Shown here piece after piece: positions 15,397 through 26,479 of a stretch of DNA of 39,739 bases. Each line of letters opens with the position of its first letter. Positions within the stretch are counted from its first letter, which is position 1. Under the pieces are notes generated by a model. The model did no database searches and was not told the origin of the DNA. It saw nothing but the letters and a program-made list of their open reading frames with translations. Made by a program: the position numbers and the translations under genes. The DNA comes from Streptomyces megasporus (GTDB lineage Bacteria; Actinomycetota; Actinomycetes; Streptomycetales; Streptomycetaceae), in NCBI RefSeq assembly GCF_000718985.1, contig NZ_JODL01000034.1:1-39739 (forward strand), given 5' to 3'.

Positions 15397-17936
15397 CCGT
15401 CACCACCGACGCCAAGACCTCCGGGGGCGGAGAGGCGAAGCCTCCCAAGGCCACCGGGGACGCCGAGAACACGGTGACGCTGACGATCGACGGCATCGAG
15501 ATCAGCGTGCCCAAGGGCACCCTGGTCATCCGCGCCGCCGAACTGCTCGGGATCGAGATCCCGCGCTTCTGCGACCACCCGCTGCTGGACCCGGCCGGCG
15601 CCTGCCGCCAGTGCATCGTCGAGGTCGAGGGCCAGCGCAAGCCCATGGCGTCCTGCACGATCACCTGCACCGACGGGATGGTCGTCAGGACGCAGCTCAC
15701 CTCGCCCGTGGCGGAGAAGGCCCAGCGCGGGGTGATGGAGCTGCTGCTCATCAACCACCCGCTGGACTGCCCGGTCTGCGACAAGGGCGGCGAGTGCCCC
15801 CTGCAGAACCAGGCCATGTCCCACGGGCAGGCCGAGAGCCGGTTCGAGGGACGCAAGCGGACGTTCGCCAAGCCCGTGCCGATCTCCACGCAGGTGTTGC
15901 TGGACCGCGAGCGCTGCGTGCTGTGCGCCCGCTGCACCCGCTTCTCCAACCAGATCGCGGGCGACCCGATGATCGAGCTGCTGGAGCGGGGAGCGCTCCA
16001 GCAGGTCGGCACCGGCGAGGGCGAGCCCTTCCAGTCGTACTTCTCCGGCAACACCATCCAGATCTGCCCGGTGGGCGCGCTCACCTCGGCGGCGTACCGG
16101 TTCCGCTCCCGCCCCTTCGACCTGGTCTCCTCGCCGAGCGTGTGCGAGCACTGCGCCGGCGGCTGCGCCACCCGCACCGACCACCGGCGCGGCAAGGTCA
16201 TGCGGCGCCTGGCGGCGGACGACCCCGAGGTCAACGAGGAGTGGATCTGCGACAAGGGCCGCTTCGCGTTCCGCTACGCCCAGCAGCGCGACCGGCTCAC
16301 CCACCCGCTGGTGCGCGACGCCGAGTCCGGTGAACTGAGGCCCGCGAGCTGGCCCGAGGCACTGGAGACCGCCGCCCGCGGTCTGTCGGCGGCCCGCGGC
16401 CGGACGGGCGTGCTCACCGGCGGACGGCTGACGGTGGAGGACGCCTACGCGTACGCCAAGTTCGCGCGAGTCGCCCTCGACACCAACGACATCGACTTCC
16501 GCGCCCGCGTCCACAGCGCCGAGGAGGCCGACTTCCTCGCCTCCCACGTCGCCGGACGCGGGGTGGACGTCGACGGGTCGGGCGTCACCTACACCGCGCT
16601 GGAGCAGGCCCCGGCCGTCCTGCTGGTCGGCATCGAGGCCGAGGAGGAGGCGCCCGGCGTCTTCCTGCGGCTGCGCAAGGCGCACCGCAAGCGCGGACAG
16701 CGCACCTTCGCCCTGGCCACCCACGCCACCCGCGGTCTGACGAAGGCCGGCGGCACCCTGCTGCCCGCCGCGCCCCACACCGAGACCGAGTGGCTGGACG
16801 CGCTGGCCGGCGGCGTCGGGCTGGACGCGCGCGGGCAGGAGGCGGCCGAGGCGCTGCGCGCCGAGGGCTCGGTGATCGTCGTCGGCGAGCGGCTGGCCGC
16901 CGTGCCCGGCGGGTTCACCGCCGCCGTCCGGGCCGCCACCGCCACCGGCGCCCGACTGGTGTGGATTCCGCGCCGGGCCGGCGAGCGCGGCGCCGTCGAG
17001 GCCGGAGCGCTCCCGACGCTGCTGCCCGGCGGACGTCCGGCCACCGACCCGCGCGCCCGCGAGGAGACCGCCGCCGTCTGGGGCGTCGCCGACCTGCCGC
17101 ACCGCTACGGCCGTGACACCGGCCGGATCGTCGAGGCCGCCGCGAACGGCGAACTCGCCGCGCTGCTGATCGCCGGTGTCGAGGTCGACGACCTGCCCGA
17201 CCCGGCGGCGGCGCTCAAGGCGCTGGACGAGGTGGGCTTCGTGGTCAGCCTGGAGCAGCGGCCCTCCCAGGTCACCGACCGGGCCGACGTGGTCTTCCCC
17301 GTCGCCGCCGTGGTGGAGAAGGCGGGCACCTTCCTCGACTGGGAGGGGCGGAGCCGGCCGTTCGAGGCCGCGATCAAGCCCGACCAGCTCACCTACCGCG
17401 GGGCCCCCGCGGACGCCCGGGTCCTCCACATGCTCGCCGACGCCCTCGACGTCCACCTCGGGCTGCCGGACGTGCGGACGATCCGCGCCGAGCTGCGGCG
17501 GCTGGGCACCTGGGACGGACCGCGGGCCGACGGCCCGGAGGAGAGCACGCGGCAGACGCCGCGTCCCGCCGCCGGGGAGGCCGTGCTCGCCGGCCACCGG
17601 CTGCTGCTCGACCGGGGGCGGCTCCAGGACGGCGACGAGGCGCTCGCCGGCACCCGGCACGCCGCCGTCGCCCGGCTCTCGGCCGCCACGGCCGCCGAGA
17701 TCGGAGTCGCCGACGGCGAGGGGCTGACCGTCACCGGCCCGGCCGGGAGCGTGACCCTGCCGCTGGCGATCACGGCGATGCCGGACCACGTGGTCTGGCT
17801 CCCGCTCAACTCGGTCGGAAACGGAGTCCACCGCGACCTGGGCACCGTGCCCGGCCGGCTCGTGAAGCTGTCGCCCGCGCGCGAAGCCGCCGCGTCCGGT
17901 GCGGACTCGGAGGAGACGAAGGGGGTGGAGGCGTGA
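15393..17936 (+). CDS. nuoG: NADH-quinone oxidoreductase subunit G
   Basis: This 847-residue subunit relays electrons through several clusters. Visible ligands: [2Fe-2S] N1b at Cys60, Cys71, Cys74 and Cys88; N5 at His122, Cys126, Cys129 and Cys135; N4 at Cys175, Cys178, Cys181 and Cys225; and a fourth set Cys251, Cys254, Cys258 and Cys286 (CEHCAGGC) corresponding to N7, which many bacteria keep and mitochondria have lost. The rest is a degenerate molybdopterin-oxidoreductase-like domain. The N-terminal 25 residues are a hydrophilic extension. Confidence 0.97.
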   Translation: MTVTTDAKTSGGGEAKPPKATGDAENTVTLTIDGIEISVPKGTLVIRAAELLGIEIPRFCDHPLLDPAGACRQCIVEVEGQRKPMASCTITCTDGMVVRTQLTSPVAEKAQRGVMELLLINHPLDCPVCDKGGECPLQNQAMSHGQAESRFEGRKRTFAKPVPISTQVLLDRERCVLCARCTRFSNQIAGDPMIELLERGALQQVGTGEGEPFQSYFSGNTIQICPVGALTSAAYRFRSRPFDLVSSPSVCEHCAGGCATRTDHRRGKVMRRLAADDPEVNEEWICDKGRFAFRYAQQRDRLTHPLVRDAESGELRPASWPEALETAARGLSAARGRTGVLTGGRLTVEDAYAYAKFARVALDTNDIDFRARVHSAEEADFLASHVAGRGVDVDGSGVTYTALEQAPAVLLVGIEAEEEAPGVFLRLRKAHRKRGQRTFALATHATRGLTKAGGTLLPAAPHTETEWLDALAGGVGLDARGQEAAEALRAEGSVIVVGERLAAVPGGFTAAVRAATATGARLVWIPRRAGERGAVEAGALPTLLPGGRPATDPRAREETAAVWGVADLPHRYGRDTGRIVEAAANGELAALLIAGVEVDDLPDPAAALKALDEVGFVVSLEQRPSQVTDRADVVFPVAAVVEKAGTFLDWEGRSRPFEAAIKPDQLTYRGAPADARVLHMLADALDVHLGLPDVRTIRAELRRLGTWDGPRADGPEESTRQTPRPAAGEAVLAGHRLLLDRGRLQDGDEALAGTRHAAVARLSAATAAEIGVADGEGLTVTGPAGSVTLPLAITAMPDHVVWLPLNSVGNGVHRDLGTVPGRLVKLSPAREAAASGADSEETKGVEA

Positions 17937-19336
17937 CGATCTCGTCGACCCTGGCCACCGGGCCGGTCCTCGCACAGGAGGACCTGTCGATGTTCGGCAA
18001 CGATCCCTGGTGGCTGATCGCGCTCAAGGCGGTCTTCTGCTTCGCGTTCCTGATGGTGACCGTGCTGATCTCCATCGTGATGGAGCGCAAGGTCGTCGCC
18101 TGGATGCAGTTGCGCATCGGCCCCAACCGGCACGGTCCCTGGGGCATGCTCCAGTCGCTGGCCGACGGTGTGAAGCTGATGCTCAAGGAGGACGTCAACG
18201 TCAAGGCCGCCGACAAGGCCGTCTACATCCTGGCCCCCATCATCGGCGCCATCCCGGCCTTCATGGCCATCGCGGTGATCCCCTTCGGACCGCCCGGCAA
18301 CGAGGTGTCGATCTTCGGCACCCGCACCGCCCTGCAACTCACCGACCTGCCGGTGGCCGCCCTGTACATCCTCGCCACCGGCTCCATCGCCGCCTACGGC
18401 GTGGTGCTGGCCGGCTGGTCGTCGGGCTCCACCTACCCGCTGCTCGGCGGCGTGCGGGCCACCGCCCAGGTGATCTCCTACGAGGTCGCGATGGGCCTCA
18501 GCTTCGCCGCGGTCTTCCTCTACTCCGGGTCGATGTCCACCTCGACGATCGTCGGGGCCCAGGCCGACACCTGGTTCGCGGTGCTGCTGCCGGTGTCGTT
18601 CCTCATCTACATGGTGGCGATGGTCGGCGAGGCGCACCGCGCGCCCTTCGACATGCCCGAGTCCGAGGGCGACCTGGTCGGCGGCTTCAACACCGAGTAC
18701 TCGTCGATCAAGTTCGCGATGTTCATGCTCGCCGAGTACGTCCACATGGTCACCGTCTCGGCCCTGGCGGCCACCCTCTTCCTGGGCGGTTGGCGCGCCC
18801 CGGCGCCGATCAGCACCTACTGGGAGGGCGCCAACCACGGCTGGTGGCCGATGCTGTGGTTCATCCTCAAGGTGAACCTGATGCTGTTCCTCTTCGTCTG
18901 GCTGCGCGGCACGCTCCCCCGCGTCCGCTACGACCAGTTCATGAAGCTGGGCTGGAAGGTCCTCATCCCCGTCTCGCTGGTCTGGCTGATGCTCGTGGCG
19001 ACCGTCCGGGCGCTGCGGAACGAGGGCCACGACTTCGCCGACGTCGCGATGTGGGTCGCCGGAGCGGCGCTGGTGCTGCTCGTCCTCTCCTTCGTCTACG
19101 ACGCCGTCCGCGAGCGCAAGGACCGCGAGGAGACGGAGAAGGAGGGGGCGGCGGCCGGGCCCGAGCCCTTCGATCCGATGGCGGGCGGCTACCCCGTGCC
19201 GCCGCTGCCAGGACAGACCCTGCCGCCCGTACCGCGCAGGCGACCGCGCCACGAGAGGGAGACCGTCGGCGTGGCGACCGGCGCGGACAGCGAGGCCGGC
19301 GGGACCGGCAAGGCCAGGGAGGCCGACGATGCCTGA
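17933..19336 (+). CDS. nuoH: NADH-quinone oxidoreductase subunit H with C-terminal extension
   Basis: This membrane subunit links the quinone cavity to the proton channels, with about eight helices. Family motifs include [20 protein letters not shown] and the acidic loop [28 protein letters not shown] sequence (Glu residues lining the quinone path). It has 467 residues against about 325-350 in most bacteria; the last 85 or so are charged and Pro-rich and lie after the final helix. GTG 17933 overlaps nuoG by 4 nt. An in-frame ATG at 17990 has an excellent AGGAGG 8 nt upstream (17976-17981) and may be the real or a second start. Confidence 0.95.
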   Translation: MTISSTLATGPVLAQEDLSMFGNDPWWLIALKAVFCFAFLMVTVLISIVMERKVVAWMQLRIGPNRHGPWGMLQSLADGVKLMLKEDVNVKAADKAVYILAPIIGAIPAFMAIAVIPFGPPGNEVSIFGTRTALQLTDLPVAALYILATGSIAAYGVVLAGWSSGSTYPLLGGVRATAQVISYEVAMGLSFAAVFLYSGSMSTSTIVGAQADTWFAVLLPVSFLIYMVAMVGEAHRAPFDMPESEGDLVGGFNTEYSSIKFAMFMLAEYVHMVTVSALAATLFLGGWRAPAPISTYWEGANHGWWPMLWFILKVNLMLFLFVWLRGTLPRVRYDQFMKLGWKVLIPVSLVWLMLVATVRALRNEGHDFADVAMWVAGAALVLLVLSFVYDAVRERKDREETEKEGAAAGPEPFDPMAGGYPVPPLPGQTLPPVPRRRPRHERETVGVATGADSEAGGTGKAREADDA

Positions 19337-19955
19337 GTTCGAGAATCCGGTGGCCGGCTTCGGCGTGACCTTCAAGGCCATGTTCAAGAAGCGGCTCACC
19401 GAGCAGTACCCCGAGGAGAAGAAGCCCACCGCGCCGCGCTTCCACGGTCGCCACCAGCTCAACCGGCACCCGGACGGGCTGGAGAAGTGCGTCGGTTGCG
19501 AGCTGTGCGCCTGGGCCTGCCCGGCGGACGCGATCTACGTGGAGGGCGCGGACAACACCGACGAGGAGCGCTACTCGCCGGGCGAGCGCTACGGCCGCGT
19601 CTACCAGATCAACTACCTGCGCTGCATCCTGTGCGGGCTGTGCGTCGAGGCGTGCCCCACGCGGGCGCTGACCATGACCAACGAGTACGAACTGGCCGAC
19701 CGGTCCCGCGAGTCGCTCATCTACACCAAGGAGGAGCTGCTCGCGGGGCTGGAGGAGGGCATGGTCGACACCCCGCACGCGATCTACCCGGGCATGACCG
19801 AGAAGGACTACTACCGCGGTCTGGTGACCGAGGCGGCGCCCGGCACGGTCCGGCAGGAAGCCCACTCCAAGAACCCGAAGAACGAGGCGCCGCAGGCCGC
19901 CGCCCACACCTTCGGCTCCGGTGAACCGGCCTCCGAGGCGGTGAGCGAGAAGTGA
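19329..19955 (+). CDS. nuoI: NADH-quinone oxidoreductase subunit I (clusters N6a/N6b)
   Basis: This 208-residue ferredoxin-like subunit bridges NuoG and NuoB. Its two [4Fe-4S] motifs are Cys54-Cys57-Cys60-Cys64 ([12 protein letters not shown]) and Cys99-Cys102-Cys105-Cys109 ([12 protein letters not shown]). The last 40 or so residues are hydrophilic. It starts 8 nt inside nuoH and overlaps nuoJ by 4 nt. Confidence 0.97.
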   Translation: MPEFENPVAGFGVTFKAMFKKRLTEQYPEEKKPTAPRFHGRHQLNRHPDGLEKCVGCELCAWACPADAIYVEGADNTDEERYSPGERYGRVYQINYLRCILCGLCVEACPTRALTMTNEYELADRSRESLIYTKEELLAGLEEGMVDTPHAIYPGMTEKDYYRGLVTEAAPGTVRQEAHSKNPKNEAPQAAAHTFGSGEPASEAVSEK

Positions 19956-20878
19956 CCACCACGCTCCTGGCGGCGGCCTCCACCTCCACCGGTGAGGCCG
20001 TGCAGTTCTGGATCCTGGGCACCGTCGCGGTGCTGGGCGCGCTTGGCACCGTCCTGATGAAGCGGTCGGTGCACTCGGCGCTCTGCCTCGCCGGGACGAT
20101 GATCGTCCTGGCCGTCTTCTACCTGGCCAACGGCGCGTACTTCCTGGGCATCGTCCAGATCGTCGTCTACACGGGCGCGGTCATGATGCTCTTCCTCTTC
20201 GTGCTGATGCTCGTCGGCGTCACCGCCGCCGACTCGCTGAAGGAGACGATCAAGGGTCAGCGTTGGCTGGTGGCCCTGTGCGGCCTCGGCTTCGGCATTC
20301 TGCTGATCGCCGGGATCGGCAGCGCCGGCGTCGACACCTTCGTCGGCCTCGGCGAGGCCAACGCCGGCGGCAACGTCCAGGGCCTGGCCCGGTCGCTGTT
20401 CACGGAGTACGTGTTCGCCTTCGAGATCACCGGCGCGCTCCTGGTCACCGCGGCGGTCGCCGCCATGGTGCTCACCCACCGCGAGCGCACCGAGCGCCGG
20501 CTCACCCAGCGCGAGCTGGCCGAGCAGCGCGTCCGCGAGGGCAAGCACCTGCCGCCGCTGCCCGCGCCCGGCGTGTACGCCCGGCACAACGCCGTGGACA
20601 TCCCCGGCCTGCTGCCCGACGGCACCCCCTCCGAACTCACCGTCAACGCCACCCTGCGCGAGCGCGGTCAGGTGCGGGACGTCTCCCGCGAGGCCCTGGC
20701 CGACCTGGCGGCGCTGGAGCGGCGCACCGGGGAGTACCTGGGGCGGAACGGGACGGACACGCGCGCGGTGCGGGGTGCGGCGGACGTCCGGGACGACGTG
20801 TCCGACGACGCGCCGGACACGGACGAGGGCCGTGCCGGAGACGGTGACAGGGACCGTGACAGGGAGGCCGCCAAGTGA
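19952..20878 (+). CDS. nuoJ: NADH-quinone oxidoreductase subunit J with long acidic/basic tail
   Basis: This membrane subunit has about five helices in its first 170 residues, including the family stretch [17 protein letters not shown] whose pi-bulge helix moves in coupling. The protein is 308 residues against about 165-200 elsewhere; the remainder is a charged cytoplasmic tail ending in Asp/Arg repeats (DGDRDRDRE). GTG 19952 overlaps nuoI by 4 nt; the stop overlaps nuoK. Confidence 0.95.
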   Translation: MTTTLLAAASTSTGEAVQFWILGTVAVLGALGTVLMKRSVHSALCLAGTMIVLAVFYLANGAYFLGIVQIVVYTGAVMMLFLFVLMLVGVTAADSLKETIKGQRWLVALCGLGFGILLIAGIGSAGVDTFVGLGEANAGGNVQGLARSLFTEYVFAFEITGALLVTAAVAAMVLTHRERTERRLTQRELAEQRVREGKHLPPLPAPGVYARHNAVDIPGLLPDGTPSELTVNATLRERGQVRDVSREALADLAALERRTGEYLGRNGTDTRAVRGAADVRDDVSDDAPDTDEGRAGDGDRDRDREAAK

Positions 20879-21174
20879 ATCCGGTCAACTACCTCTTCCT
20901 GGCCGCCCTGCTGTTCACCATCGGGGCCTCGGGGGTGCTGCTGCGGCGGAACGCGATCGTCGTGTTCATGAGCATCGAGTTGATGCTGAACGCGGCCAAC
21001 CTCGCGCTCGTCACCTTCTCCCGGATGCACGGCAACCTCGACGGCCAGATCATCGCGTTCTTCACGATGGTCGTCGCCGCCGCCGAGGTCGTGGTCGGCC
21101 TGGCGATCATCGTGACGATCTTCCGCTCCCGCCACTCGGCCTCGGTCGACGACGCCGGCCTGATGAAGCTGTAA
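20875..21174 (+). CDS. nuoK: NADH-quinone oxidoreductase subunit K
   Basis: This 99-residue subunit has three helices, is an MrpC homologue and forms part of the proton path. The second helix has the conserved Glu in [12 protein letters not shown], and a further Glu in [11 protein letters not shown]. Length matches E. coli NuoK (100). GTG 20875 overlaps nuoJ by 4 nt; nuoL follows after 13 nt. Confidence 0.96.
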   Translation: MNPVNYLFLAALLFTIGASGVLLRRNAIVVFMSIELMLNAANLALVTFSRMHGNLDGQIIAFFTMVVAAAEVVVGLAIIVTIFRSRHSASVDDAGLMKL

Positions 21175-21187
21175 GGGGTAGCGAACA

Positions 21188-23134
21188 GTGGAGACTTCGA
21201 TCGGACTGCTCGTCGCGGCCCCCTTGCTGGGCGCGGCCGTACTGCTGTGCGGCGGCCGGAGGCTGGACCGCGTCGGCCACTGGGTCGGCACGGCGCTCGC
21301 CGCGGCGTCCTTCGTCCTCGCCGCCGTCCTCTTCGCCGACATGCTCGGCCGGGAGGCGGACGAGCGGTCCCTGCACCAGCACGTGTTCAGTTGGATCCCG
21401 GTCGGCGGCTTCCAGGCGGACGTCGCCTTCCAACTCGACCAGCTCTCGATGACCTTCGTCCTGCTGATCACCGGCGTGGGCACGTTGATCCACGTCTACT
21501 CGATCGGCTACATGGAGCACGACGAGCGGCGCCGCCGCTTCTTCGGCTACCTCAACCTGTTCCTCGCGGCGATGCTCCTGCTGGTGCTCGCCGACAACTA
21601 CCTGCTGCTGTACGCCGGCTGGGAGGGCGTGGGCCTCGCCTCGTACCTGCTGATCGGCTTCTGGCAGCACAAGCCCAGCGCGGCGACGGCGGCGAAGAAG
21701 GCGTTCATCGTCAACCGCGTCGGCGACATCGGCCTGTCGATCGCCATCATGATCATGTTCAGCACGTTCGGGACGTTCGCGTTCGGCCCGGTGCTGGACT
21801 CGGTCGGCGAGACGGGCGAGGGCACGGCCACCGCCATCGGCCTGATGCTGCTGCTGGCCGCGTGCGGCAAGTCCGCGCAGGTGCCGCTCCAGTCCTGGCT
21901 CGGCGACGCGATGGAGGGCCCGACCCCGGTCTCCGCCCTCATCCACGCCGCGACGATGGTGACCGCCGGCGTCTACCTGATCGTCCGCTCCGGCGCGATC
22001 TTCGAGGCGGCGCCCACCGCGCAGACCGCGGTGGTCACCGTCGGCGCGATCACGCTGCTGTTCGGTGCGATCGTCGGTTGCGCCAAGGACGACATCAAGA
22101 AGGCCCTGGCCGGTTCGACGATGTCGCAGATCGGCTACATGGTCCTGGCCGCGGGGCTGGGCCCGATCGGCTACGTCTTCGCGATCATGCACCTGGTCAC
22201 CCACGGCTTCTTCAAGGCCGGTCTCTTCCTCGGCGCCGGTTCGGTGATGCACGGCATGAACGACGAGGTGGACATGCGCCGCTACGGCGGCCTGCGCAAG
22301 TACATGCCCATCACGTTCGTCACCTTCGGGCTGGGCTACCTGGCGATCATCGGCTTCCCCGGCCTGTCCGGCTTCTTCTCCAAGGACAAGATCATCGAGG
22401 CGGCGTTCGCCAGGGGCGGCACCGAGGGCTGGATCCTCGGCGGCGCGGCCCTGCTGGGCGCGGCCATCACCGCGTTCTACATGACCCGCGTGATGCTGAT
22501 GACCTTCTTCGGCGAGGAGCGCTGGCGGAACGCGCCCGCCCCGTCCCCGGAGCGGCCGGACGTGGAGCCGGTCGCGCAGGGCGGAGGCGAGTACGAGGTG
22601 CCCCGGCCGCACGAGTCGCCGAGGTCGATGACGGTCCCGATGATCGTCCTGGCCTTCGGGTCGGTGTTCGCGGGCGGACTGTTCAGTTGGGGCGACGCCT
22701 TCGTCAACTGGCTGGCGCCGGTCACCACCTTCGAGCACGGTCACCCGCCGATCAGCGCCGCCACGGTCACCGCGGCCACGGTCGTCGCCCTGCTGCTCGG
22801 CGTCGGGCTGGCCTGGCTGCAGTACGGCCGCAAGCCCGTCCCGGTGGTGGCCCCGCGCGGGTCGCTGCTCACCCGGGCCGCGCGCCGCGACCTGCTCCAG
22901 GACGACTTCAACCACGTGGTGCTGGTCAAGCCCGGCGAGTACCTCACCCGCGGGTTGGTCTACCTCGACCACACGGTGGTCGACGGTGTCGTCAACGGCA
23001 CCGCCGCGGCGGTCGGCGGCCTGTCCGGCCGGGCGCGGCGGCTCCAGAACGGTTACGCCCGCTCGTACGCGGTCTCGATGTTCGGCGGTGCGGCGATCCT
23101 GATCGCCGCGACCCTGCTGATGAGGGCGGTCTGA
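21188..23134 (+). CDS. nuoL: NADH-quinone oxidoreductase subunit L (antiporter-like)
   Basis: This is the distal proton-pumping subunit, 648 residues, with about 16 helices and the long lateral helix at the C-terminal end. The antiporter signature is visible: [18 protein letters not shown] with the key Glu, [27 protein letters not shown] sequence with the key Lys, and [22 protein letters not shown] 21188 has AAGGGG about 8 nt upstream. Length fits the family. Confidence 0.97.
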   Translation: METSIGLLVAAPLLGAAVLLCGGRRLDRVGHWVGTALAAASFVLAAVLFADMLGREADERSLHQHVFSWIPVGGFQADVAFQLDQLSMTFVLLITGVGTLIHVYSIGYMEHDERRRRFFGYLNLFLAAMLLLVLADNYLLLYAGWEGVGLASYLLIGFWQHKPSAATAAKKAFIVNRVGDIGLSIAIMIMFSTFGTFAFGPVLDSVGETGEGTATAIGLMLLLAACGKSAQVPLQSWLGDAMEGPTPVSALIHAATMVTAGVYLIVRSGAIFEAAPTAQTAVVTVGAITLLFGAIVGCAKDDIKKALAGSTMSQIGYMVLAAGLGPIGYVFAIMHLVTHGFFKAGLFLGAGSVMHGMNDEVDMRRYGGLRKYMPITFVTFGLGYLAIIGFPGLSGFFSKDKIIEAAFARGGTEGWILGGAALLGAAITAFYMTRVMLMTFFGEERWRNAPAPSPERPDVEPVAQGGGEYEVPRPHESPRSMTVPMIVLAFGSVFAGGLFSWGDAFVNWLAPVTTFEHGHPPISAATVTAATVVALLLGVGLAWLQYGRKPVPVVAPRGSLLTRAARRDLLQDDFNHVVLVKPGEYLTRGLVYLDHTVVDGVVNGTAAAVGGLSGRARRLQNGYARSYAVSMFGGAAILIAATLLMRAV

Positions 23135-23138
23135 TCCC

Positions 23139-24737
23139 ATGTCATTTCCCCTGCTGACGGCGGTGGCGGTGCTGCCCGCGCTGGGCGCGATCGCCACCGC
23201 CGCCGTACCCGCCGCCAGGCGCACGGCGGCCAAGTGGCTGGCGCTGGCCGTCTCCCTGGCGACCCTGGTCCTCGCCGCGGTCGTCGCCTTCCGCTTCGAC
23301 CCGGGCGGCGACCGCTACCAGCTCACCGAGTCCTACTCCTGGATCGCCGACTTCGGCGTCCGCTACGAACTGGGCGTGGACGGCATCGCGGTCGCCCTGA
23401 TCGCGCTGACGGCCCTGCTCGTCCCGTTCGTCATCCTGGCCGGCTGGCACGACGCCGACAGCCTGGAGGGAGAGGAGGGGCCCAACCGCCGGTGGCGTCC
23501 CACCCAGGGCTTCTTCGCGCTGATCCTGGCCGTCGAGGCGATGGTGATCATCTCCTTCGAGGCCACGGACGTCTTCCTCTTCTACATCTTCTTCGAGGCC
23601 ATGCTCATCCCGATGTACTTCCTCATCGGCGGCTTCGGGGACCGGGCGGGCCCGCACGGCGAGGAGGAGACGGCCAAGCAGCGCTCCTACGCGGCCGTGA
23701 AGTTCCTGCTCTACAACCTGGCCGGCGGTCTGATCATGCTGGCCGCGGTGATCGGCCTCTACGCCGTCACCGCCGACCAGCTCGGCGAGGGCACCTTCTC
23801 GCTCCAGGCGATCGTCGAGGCCCGCCAGGCGGGCGAGTTGACGATGGGGGAGAACACCGAGCGGCTGCTCTTCCTGGGCTTCTTCTTCGCCTTCGCGGTC
23901 AAGGCGCCGCTGTGGCCGCTGCACACCTGGCTGCCGAACGCGATGGGCGAGTCCACCGCCCCGGTGGCCGTGCTCATCACGGCGGTCGTGGACAAGGTGG
24001 GCACCTTCGCGATGCTCCGCTTCTGCCTCGGGCTGTTCCCCGGCGCAAGTGAGTGGGCCACCCCGGTGATCGTGGTGCTGGCGCTGGTCAGCATCATCTA
24101 CGGCGCCCTGCTCGCCATCGGCCAGCGCGACATCAAGCGGCTGGTGGCGTACGCGTCGATCTCGCACTTCGGCTTCATCGTCCTGGGGATCTTCGCGATG
24201 ACCAGCCAGGGCCAGGGCGGGGCGACGCTCTACATGGTCAACCACGGGATCTCCACCGCGGTCCTGATGCTGATCGTGGGCTTCCTGATCTCGCGCCGCG
24301 GATCGCGGCTCATCGCCGACTACGGCGGTGTGCAGAAGGTCGCCCCGGTGCTGGCCGGGACCTTCCTGGTCGGCGGTCTGGCCACCCTGTCGCTGCCGGG
24401 CCTGGCGCCGTTCGTCAGCGAGTTCCTGGTGCTGGTGGGCACCTTCACCCGCTACCCGGCGGCCGGGGTCGTCGCGACGCTCGGCATCGTCCTGGCGGCG
24501 CTGTACGTGCTGGTGCTCTACCAGCGCACCATGACCGGGCCGGTCCGGCCCGAGGTCGAGCGCATGCCCGACCTGAGGAAGCGCGAGCTGCTGGTGGTGG
24601 CGCCGCTGATCGCGCTGCTGATCTTCCTCGGCGTCTTCCCCAAGCCGCTGACGGACATCGTCAACCCGGCGGTCGAGCACACCCTCTCGGACGTGCGGAT
24701 GACCGACCCCAAGCCTGAGGTGGAGGCCGCCAAGTGA
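23139..24737 (+). CDS. nuoM: NADH-quinone oxidoreductase subunit M (antiporter-like)
   Basis: This 532-residue proton-pumping membrane subunit has about 14 helices. The essential Glu is in FFEAMLIPMYFLIG and the channel Lys in KAPLWPLHTWLPNAMGE; the broken-helix region reads QRDIKRLVAYASISHFGF. ATG 23139 lies 4 nt after nuoL, and the stop overlaps nuoN by 4 nt. Confidence 0.97.
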   Translation: MSFPLLTAVAVLPALGAIATAAVPAARRTAAKWLALAVSLATLVLAAVVAFRFDPGGDRYQLTESYSWIADFGVRYELGVDGIAVALIALTALLVPFVILAGWHDADSLEGEEGPNRRWRPTQGFFALILAVEAMVIISFEATDVFLFYIFFEAMLIPMYFLIGGFGDRAGPHGEEETAKQRSYAAVKFLLYNLAGGLIMLAAVIGLYAVTADQLGEGTFSLQAIVEARQAGELTMGENTERLLFLGFFFAFAVKAPLWPLHTWLPNAMGESTAPVAVLITAVVDKVGTFAMLRFCLGLFPGASEWATPVIVVLALVSIIYGALLAIGQRDIKRLVAYASISHFGFIVLGIFAMTSQGQGGATLYMVNHGISTAVLMLIVGFLISRRGSRLIADYGGVQKVAPVLAGTFLVGGLATLSLPGLAPFVSEFLVLVGTFTRYPAAGVVATLGIVLAALYVLVLYQRTMTGPVRPEVERMPDLRKRELLVVAPLIALLIFLGVFPKPLTDIVNPAVEHTLSDVRMTDPKPEVEAAK

Positions 24738-26368
24738 GCACCACCACGGAAATCGTCCTGCGGGCGCAGGAGACGATCCCCGCGCCCGACATCGAGTACG
24801 GGCAGCTCGCGCCGGTGCTCATCGTCATCGGGGCCGCCGTCGTCGGCATCCTGTTCGAGGCGTTCCTGCCGCGGCGGGCCCGGTACGTCGCCCAGACCCT
24901 GCTGTCGGGCCTCGCCCTGGCGTCGGCCTTCGCGGCCGTCGTCGGGCTGGCCGTCGCCGGGAACGCCTCCACCGAGGCCGGCCTGGTCGCCATGGGAGCC
25001 CTCGCGGTGGACGGCCCGACGCTGTTCCTCCAGGGCGTGATCCTGCTGGTGTCGTTGGTGTCGCTGTTCACCTTCGCCGAGCGGCGGCTCGACCCGCGGG
25101 CGCACGGCAGGCACGTGGACTCCTTCGCCGCCGAGGGCGCCGCCGTCCCCGGTGGCGAGAGCGAGAAGGCCGCGGTCAAGGCCGGGTTCACCACCACCGA
25201 GGTCTATCCGCTGCTGCTCTTCGCGGTCGGCGGCATGCTGGTCTTCCCGGCCGCCAACGACCTGCTGACCCTCTTCGTCGCCCTCGAGGTCTTCTCGCTG
25301 CCGCTGTACGTCCTGTGCGCGCTGGCCCGCCGCAAGAGGCTGCTGTCGCAGGAGGCCGCGCTCAAGTACTTCCTGCTCGGCGCGTTCTCCTCCGCCTTCC
25401 TCCTCTTCGGCATCGCGCTGCTGTACGGCTACGCGGGCACCGTGAAGTACGCGGGGATCGCGGAGGTGGTCGCGGACACCAACAGCGGCGTCACCGAGGC
25501 GCTCGCCGCGACGACGGGCAACGACGCCCTGCTGCTGACCGGTGGGGCGCTGCTGCTGGCGGGTCTGCTGTTCAAGGTCGGCGCCGTGCCGTTCCACATG
25601 TGGACCCCGGACGTCTACCAGGGCGCCCCGACGCCCGTCACGGGCTTCATGGCCGCCGCCACCAAGGTCGCCGCCTTCGGCGCCCTGCTGCGGCTGCTGT
25701 ACGTCGTCCTGCCGGGCCTGACCTGGGACTGGCGGCCGGTGATGTGGGGCGTGGCGATCGCGTCGATGGCGGCGGGCGCGGTCATCGCCGTCACCCAGAC
25801 CGACGTCAAGCGGCTGCTGGCGTACTCCTCGATCGCGCACGCGGGCTTCATCCTGGCCGGTGTGATCGCGGCGACGCCCGCCGGCATCTCCTCGGTGCTG
25901 TTCTACCTGGGGGCCTACTCCTTCGTCACGGTCGGCGCCTTCGCCGTGGTGACGCTGGTGCGGGACGCGGGGGGCGAGGCCACCCACCTGTCCAAGTGGG
26001 CGGGGCTGGGCCGCCGTTCCCCGCTGGTGGCCGCGGTCTTCGCGGTGTTCCTGCTGGCCTTCGCGGGCATCCCGCTGACCTCCGGTTTCACGGGCAAGTT
26101 CGCGGTCTTCAAGGCGGCGGCGGAGGGCGGCGCGGGAGCGCTGGTCGTCGTGGGCGTGGTCGCCTCGGCGGTGGCGGCGTTCTTCTACATCCGCGTCATC
26201 GTCCTGATGTTCTTCAGCGATCCGCGGCCGGGCGGTCCGTCGGTCGCCGTGCCCAGCCCGCTGACCTCCACGGCGATCGCCATCGGCGTGTTGGTGACGC
26301 TGGTCCTGGGTGTGGCGCCGCAGTACTTCCTGGACCTGGCGTCCCAGGCGGGAGTCTTCGTGCGCTGA
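24734..26368 (+). CDS. nuoN: NADH-quinone oxidoreductase subunit N (antiporter-like)
   Basis: This is the third antiporter-like subunit and the last gene of the operon, 544 residues. It has FVALEVFSLPLYVLCA with the Glu, KVGAVPFHMWTPDVYQGAPT with the Lys, and QTDVKRLLAYSSIAHAGF in the broken helix. The hydrophilic loop at about 115-160 is longer than in E. coli. GTG 24734. A strong hairpin follows 35 nt after the stop. Confidence 0.97.
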   Translation: MSTTTEIVLRAQETIPAPDIEYGQLAPVLIVIGAAVVGILFEAFLPRRARYVAQTLLSGLALASAFAAVVGLAVAGNASTEAGLVAMGALAVDGPTLFLQGVILLVSLVSLFTFAERRLDPRAHGRHVDSFAAEGAAVPGGESEKAAVKAGFTTTEVYPLLLFAVGGMLVFPAANDLLTLFVALEVFSLPLYVLCALARRKRLLSQEAALKYFLLGAFSSAFLLFGIALLYGYAGTVKYAGIAEVVADTNSGVTEALAATTGNDALLLTGGALLLAGLLFKVGAVPFHMWTPDVYQGAPTPVTGFMAAATKVAAFGALLRLLYVVLPGLTWDWRPVMWGVAIASMAAGAVIAVTQTDVKRLLAYSSIAHAGFILAGVIAATPAGISSVLFYLGAYSFVTVGAFAVVTLVRDAGGEATHLSKWAGLGRRSPLVAAVFAVFLLAFAGIPLTSGFTGKFAVFKAAAEGGAGALVVVGVVASAVAAFFYIRVIVLMFFSDPRPGGPSVAVPSPLTSTAIAIGVLVTLVLGVAPQYFLDLASQAGVFVR

Positions 26369-26403
26369 GTCCGTCGAGCCCCACCGTCCGCGTTCGCGCG
26401 GTA

Positions 26404-26447
26404 CACACGACGGCCGCCCGGCATCCGTGCCGGGCGGCCGTCGTGTG
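26404..26447. terminator. Strong hairpin terminator after nuoN
   Basis: A perfect 20-bp stem (26404-26423 with 26428-26447) closes on the tetraloop TCCG. It lies between the end of the nuo operon and the stop of the convergent lipoprotein gene, and very probably serves both. There is no U-tract, as is usual here. Confidence 0.85.
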
Positions 26448-26479
26448 CGTTCCGGGCCGGGCGCGGGGCCCGGGCCGGG

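Noticed and set aside
15078..17975. Very long reverse-strand open frame (965 codons) opposite nuoF/nuoG
   Set aside because: It is a mirror of the high GC bias of the real genes. It encodes low-complexity Gly/Arg/Leu-rich sequence, while the forward strand has all the NuoG cysteine motifs.
21107..23233. Reverse-strand open frame of 708 codons opposite nuoL
   Set aside because: The Asp/Gln/Arg/Gly-rich composition is typical of an antisense shadow; NuoL on the forward strand is unambiguous.
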